A DNA stretch of 64,000 nt from Enterobacter sichuanensis (lineage in GTDB: Bacteria; Pseudomonadota; Gammaproteobacteria; Enterobacterales; Enterobacteriaceae), in assembly GCF_002939185.1 (NCBI RefSeq), contig NZ_POVL01000016.1, positions 1 through 64,000 on the forward strand. Direction: 5' to 3'. This document shows positions 62,790 through 64,000 of this stretch, piece by piece; positions within the stretch are counted from its first letter, which is position 1, and each line of letters begins with the position of its first letter. Below the pieces are notes generated by a model, which saw nothing but the letters and a program-made list of their open reading frames with translations, made no database searches and had not been told where the DNA came from. A program made the position numbers and the translations under genes.

Positions 62790-64000
62790 ATGAAGAAAAT
62801 TATGAACCTAACGCAAATTTTCCGCCGTATTGCGCAGCGTCTCATCCCTCGTCAGTTTGGCCTGCTGACGGGTATCTTTTGCATCATTGGCCTTTTCTCC
62901 GCGCTGCAGCTCTCTTCGTCACTTCTGCTTAACGCCTCCCTGAACGAAGCCCAGCGCAACGAGCAGCGCAATCTGCTGGCCTGGCAGCAGCAAAGCAAGC
63001 TGGATCTGGCTCGCGTCTCACTGCTCGCAGCAAGCGATCTGCTTAACCGCTCCGGGGTCTGGTTTATGCAGGATAAAGAGACCGGCTCCGACGGTAGCTG
63101 GCACAGCCTGATGGATGAGGCGCAAAAGGCGCTGACGGTTTCGCAGCAGGCATGGAAAGCCTGGCTGGCGCTGAATCCGCCGAAAGACGACGCCCTGGTG
63201 AACAGCTATCAGCTCTTCTACGGCGCGATCCAGGAGCAGGCTGACGGTCTGCTTAAAACCAACACCATCGATGCCTTTTTTGCGGTACCGGCTCAGGCTT
63301 TTCAGAGTGACTTTAATGACAACTTTGCCCGCTATCAGCAGGCAAGCGAGAGGCAGGCCGTACAGGGCCGACAGACCTTAATGGCGCAGCTCTCCGGACT
63401 GCAAACGCTGTTCCTGTTTGCACCGGTACTGTTACTGGCCATCGCCGTTGCCGTCTGGTTTGGCATGGCCAGATGGGTTATTACGCCGCTGCGCCGGCTT
63501 ATTGCACATATCAACCAGCTGGCGGCGGGGGACCTCTGTGGCACGCCGCCGGATGTCAGGTGCTTTAACCGGGAAGTCTGTCAGCTGAGCGACAGCATCG
63601 CCACGATGCAGCACGGTCTGCAGCAGCTGGTGACGCAGGTTAGCCATGCCACAGCCACCATGGTGGAGAATATTGACGCCCTGGCGCAGGGTAACCAGAA
63701 GCTGTATCAGCAGTCGGCACGTCAGGCGAAAGAGCTTGAGGATGTTACGGCGCATATCGCGGCGCTGGAAACCCATGTAGAAGGCAATACCGGCTATGCC
63801 CGGCTTGCCAGCTCGCGGGCGGATGAGGCGCGTCAGGCGGCGGAGGGCGGTGACCAGATGATGTCGACGGTGAATGCGTCTATGCAGGCGATCGTCGACC
63901 GATCCTCAGAGATGCGCGGGATCGTGGCGATGATCGACAGCGTGGCGTTTCAGACGAATATCCTGGCGCTGAACGCCGCCATCGAGGCTGCCCATGCCGG
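62790..64000 (+). CDS. Methyl-accepting chemotaxis protein, C-terminus beyond the window
   Basis: An ATG at 62790 (or 62802) opens a frame continuing past base 64000. It codes for a first membrane helix (FGLLTGIFCIIGLFSALQLS), a roughly 160-residue periplasmic helical sensor, a second helix (LFLFAPVLLLAIAVAVWFGM), a HAMP domain (WVITPLRRLIAHINQLAAGDL) and the start of the signalling hairpin ([23 protein letters not shown]). The sensor does not resemble Tsr, Tar, Trg or Tap closely enough to name a ligand. The C-terminal half, including any NWETF-like tail, is not visible. No clear sigma-28 promoter was found upstream. Confidence 0.92.
   Translation, partial: MKKIMNLTQIFRRIAQRLIPRQFGLLTGIFCIIGLFSALQLSSSLLLNASLNEAQRNEQRNLLAWQQQSKLDLARVSLLAASDLLNRSGVWFMQDKETGSDGSWHSLMDEAQKALTVSQQAWKAWLALNPPKDDALVNSYQLFYGAIQEQADGLLKTNTIDAFFAVPAQAFQSDFNDNFARYQQASERQAVQGRQTLMAQLSGLQTLFLFAPVLLLAIAVAVWFGMARWVITPLRRLIAHINQLAAGDLCGTPPDVRCFNREVCQLSDSIATMQHGLQQLVTQVSHATATMVENIDALAQGNQKLYQQSARQAKELEDVTAHIAALETHVEGNTGYARLASSRADEARQAAEGGDQMMSTVNASMQAIVDRSSEMRGIVAMIDSVAFQTNILALNAAIEAAHA

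Noticed and set aside
62690-62790. Sigma-28 promoter before the second chemoreceptor
   Set aside because: No TAAA-N15-GCCGATAA-like pair with acceptable spacing is present.

Overview
The window looks like chromosome of an enteric bacterium of the Enterobacter / Lelliottia / Leclercia type. Most proteins are close relatives of Escherichia coli genes, and their order follows the E. coli 1.49-1.62 Mb region: trg, ydcI, ydcJ, opgD, rimL, ydcK, tehB, ydcL, ydcO, ydcN, rlhA, yncJ, then ydeE, eamA, marBAR, marC, sotB, ptrR, sad. Between these shared blocks lie genes absent from that place in E. coli. The sequence is GC-rich except for one AT-rich island at about 26.2-29.8 kb. I found no rRNA, tRNA, CRISPR array or intact insertion sequence.

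Layout. 1-6.1 kb: the start of a lipoprotein gene running off the edge, formaldehyde detoxification (frmR, frmA, no frmB), the chemoreceptor Trg and the PQQ glucose dehydrogenase Gcd. 6.3-18 kb: ydcI and then a stress block. The block has two short-chain dehydrogenases, YdeI, a small membrane pair, YdeJ, and one long minus-strand run yciG-yciF-(small ORF)-yciE-katN-cioA-cioB-treS-like. 18.4-26.2 kb: ydcJ, a carboxylesterase, a LysR regulator facing an aminotransferase plus amino-acid binding protein, and opgD. 26.2-29.8 kb: the AT-rich island, holding a toxin-like HNH nuclease gene, a probable immunity gene and an inactivated integrase. It sits where E. coli has ydcH. 29.9-41.9 kb: rimL to yncJ, with a PepT-like peptidase and orphan peptide-binding protein, an EamA exporter and an AraC regulator interleaved.

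42-52.4 kb: an unknown exported protein, a DHFR-like reductase, an FtrA-type regulator facing a rhodanese, a MetE-like methyltransferase with a MetJ operator, the urea transporter operon urtABCDE behind a sigma-54 promoter, and zinT behind a perfect Zur-type palindrome. 52.4-64 kb: ydeE, eamA, the marRAB operon facing marC, sotB, two tandem PhzF-family genes, a GNAT acetyltransferase, ptrR/sad, and a second chemoreceptor cut by the window edge.

The most unusual elements are the island toxin-immunity pair, the stress supercluster with a possible new small membrane protein, a Trg that ends in the NWETF methylation-enzyme tether, and several readable regulatory sites (FrmR, MetJ, NtrC/sigma-54, Zur, YdcN, MarR/marbox). 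All names rest on reading the sequence and remembered family members; no search was run.
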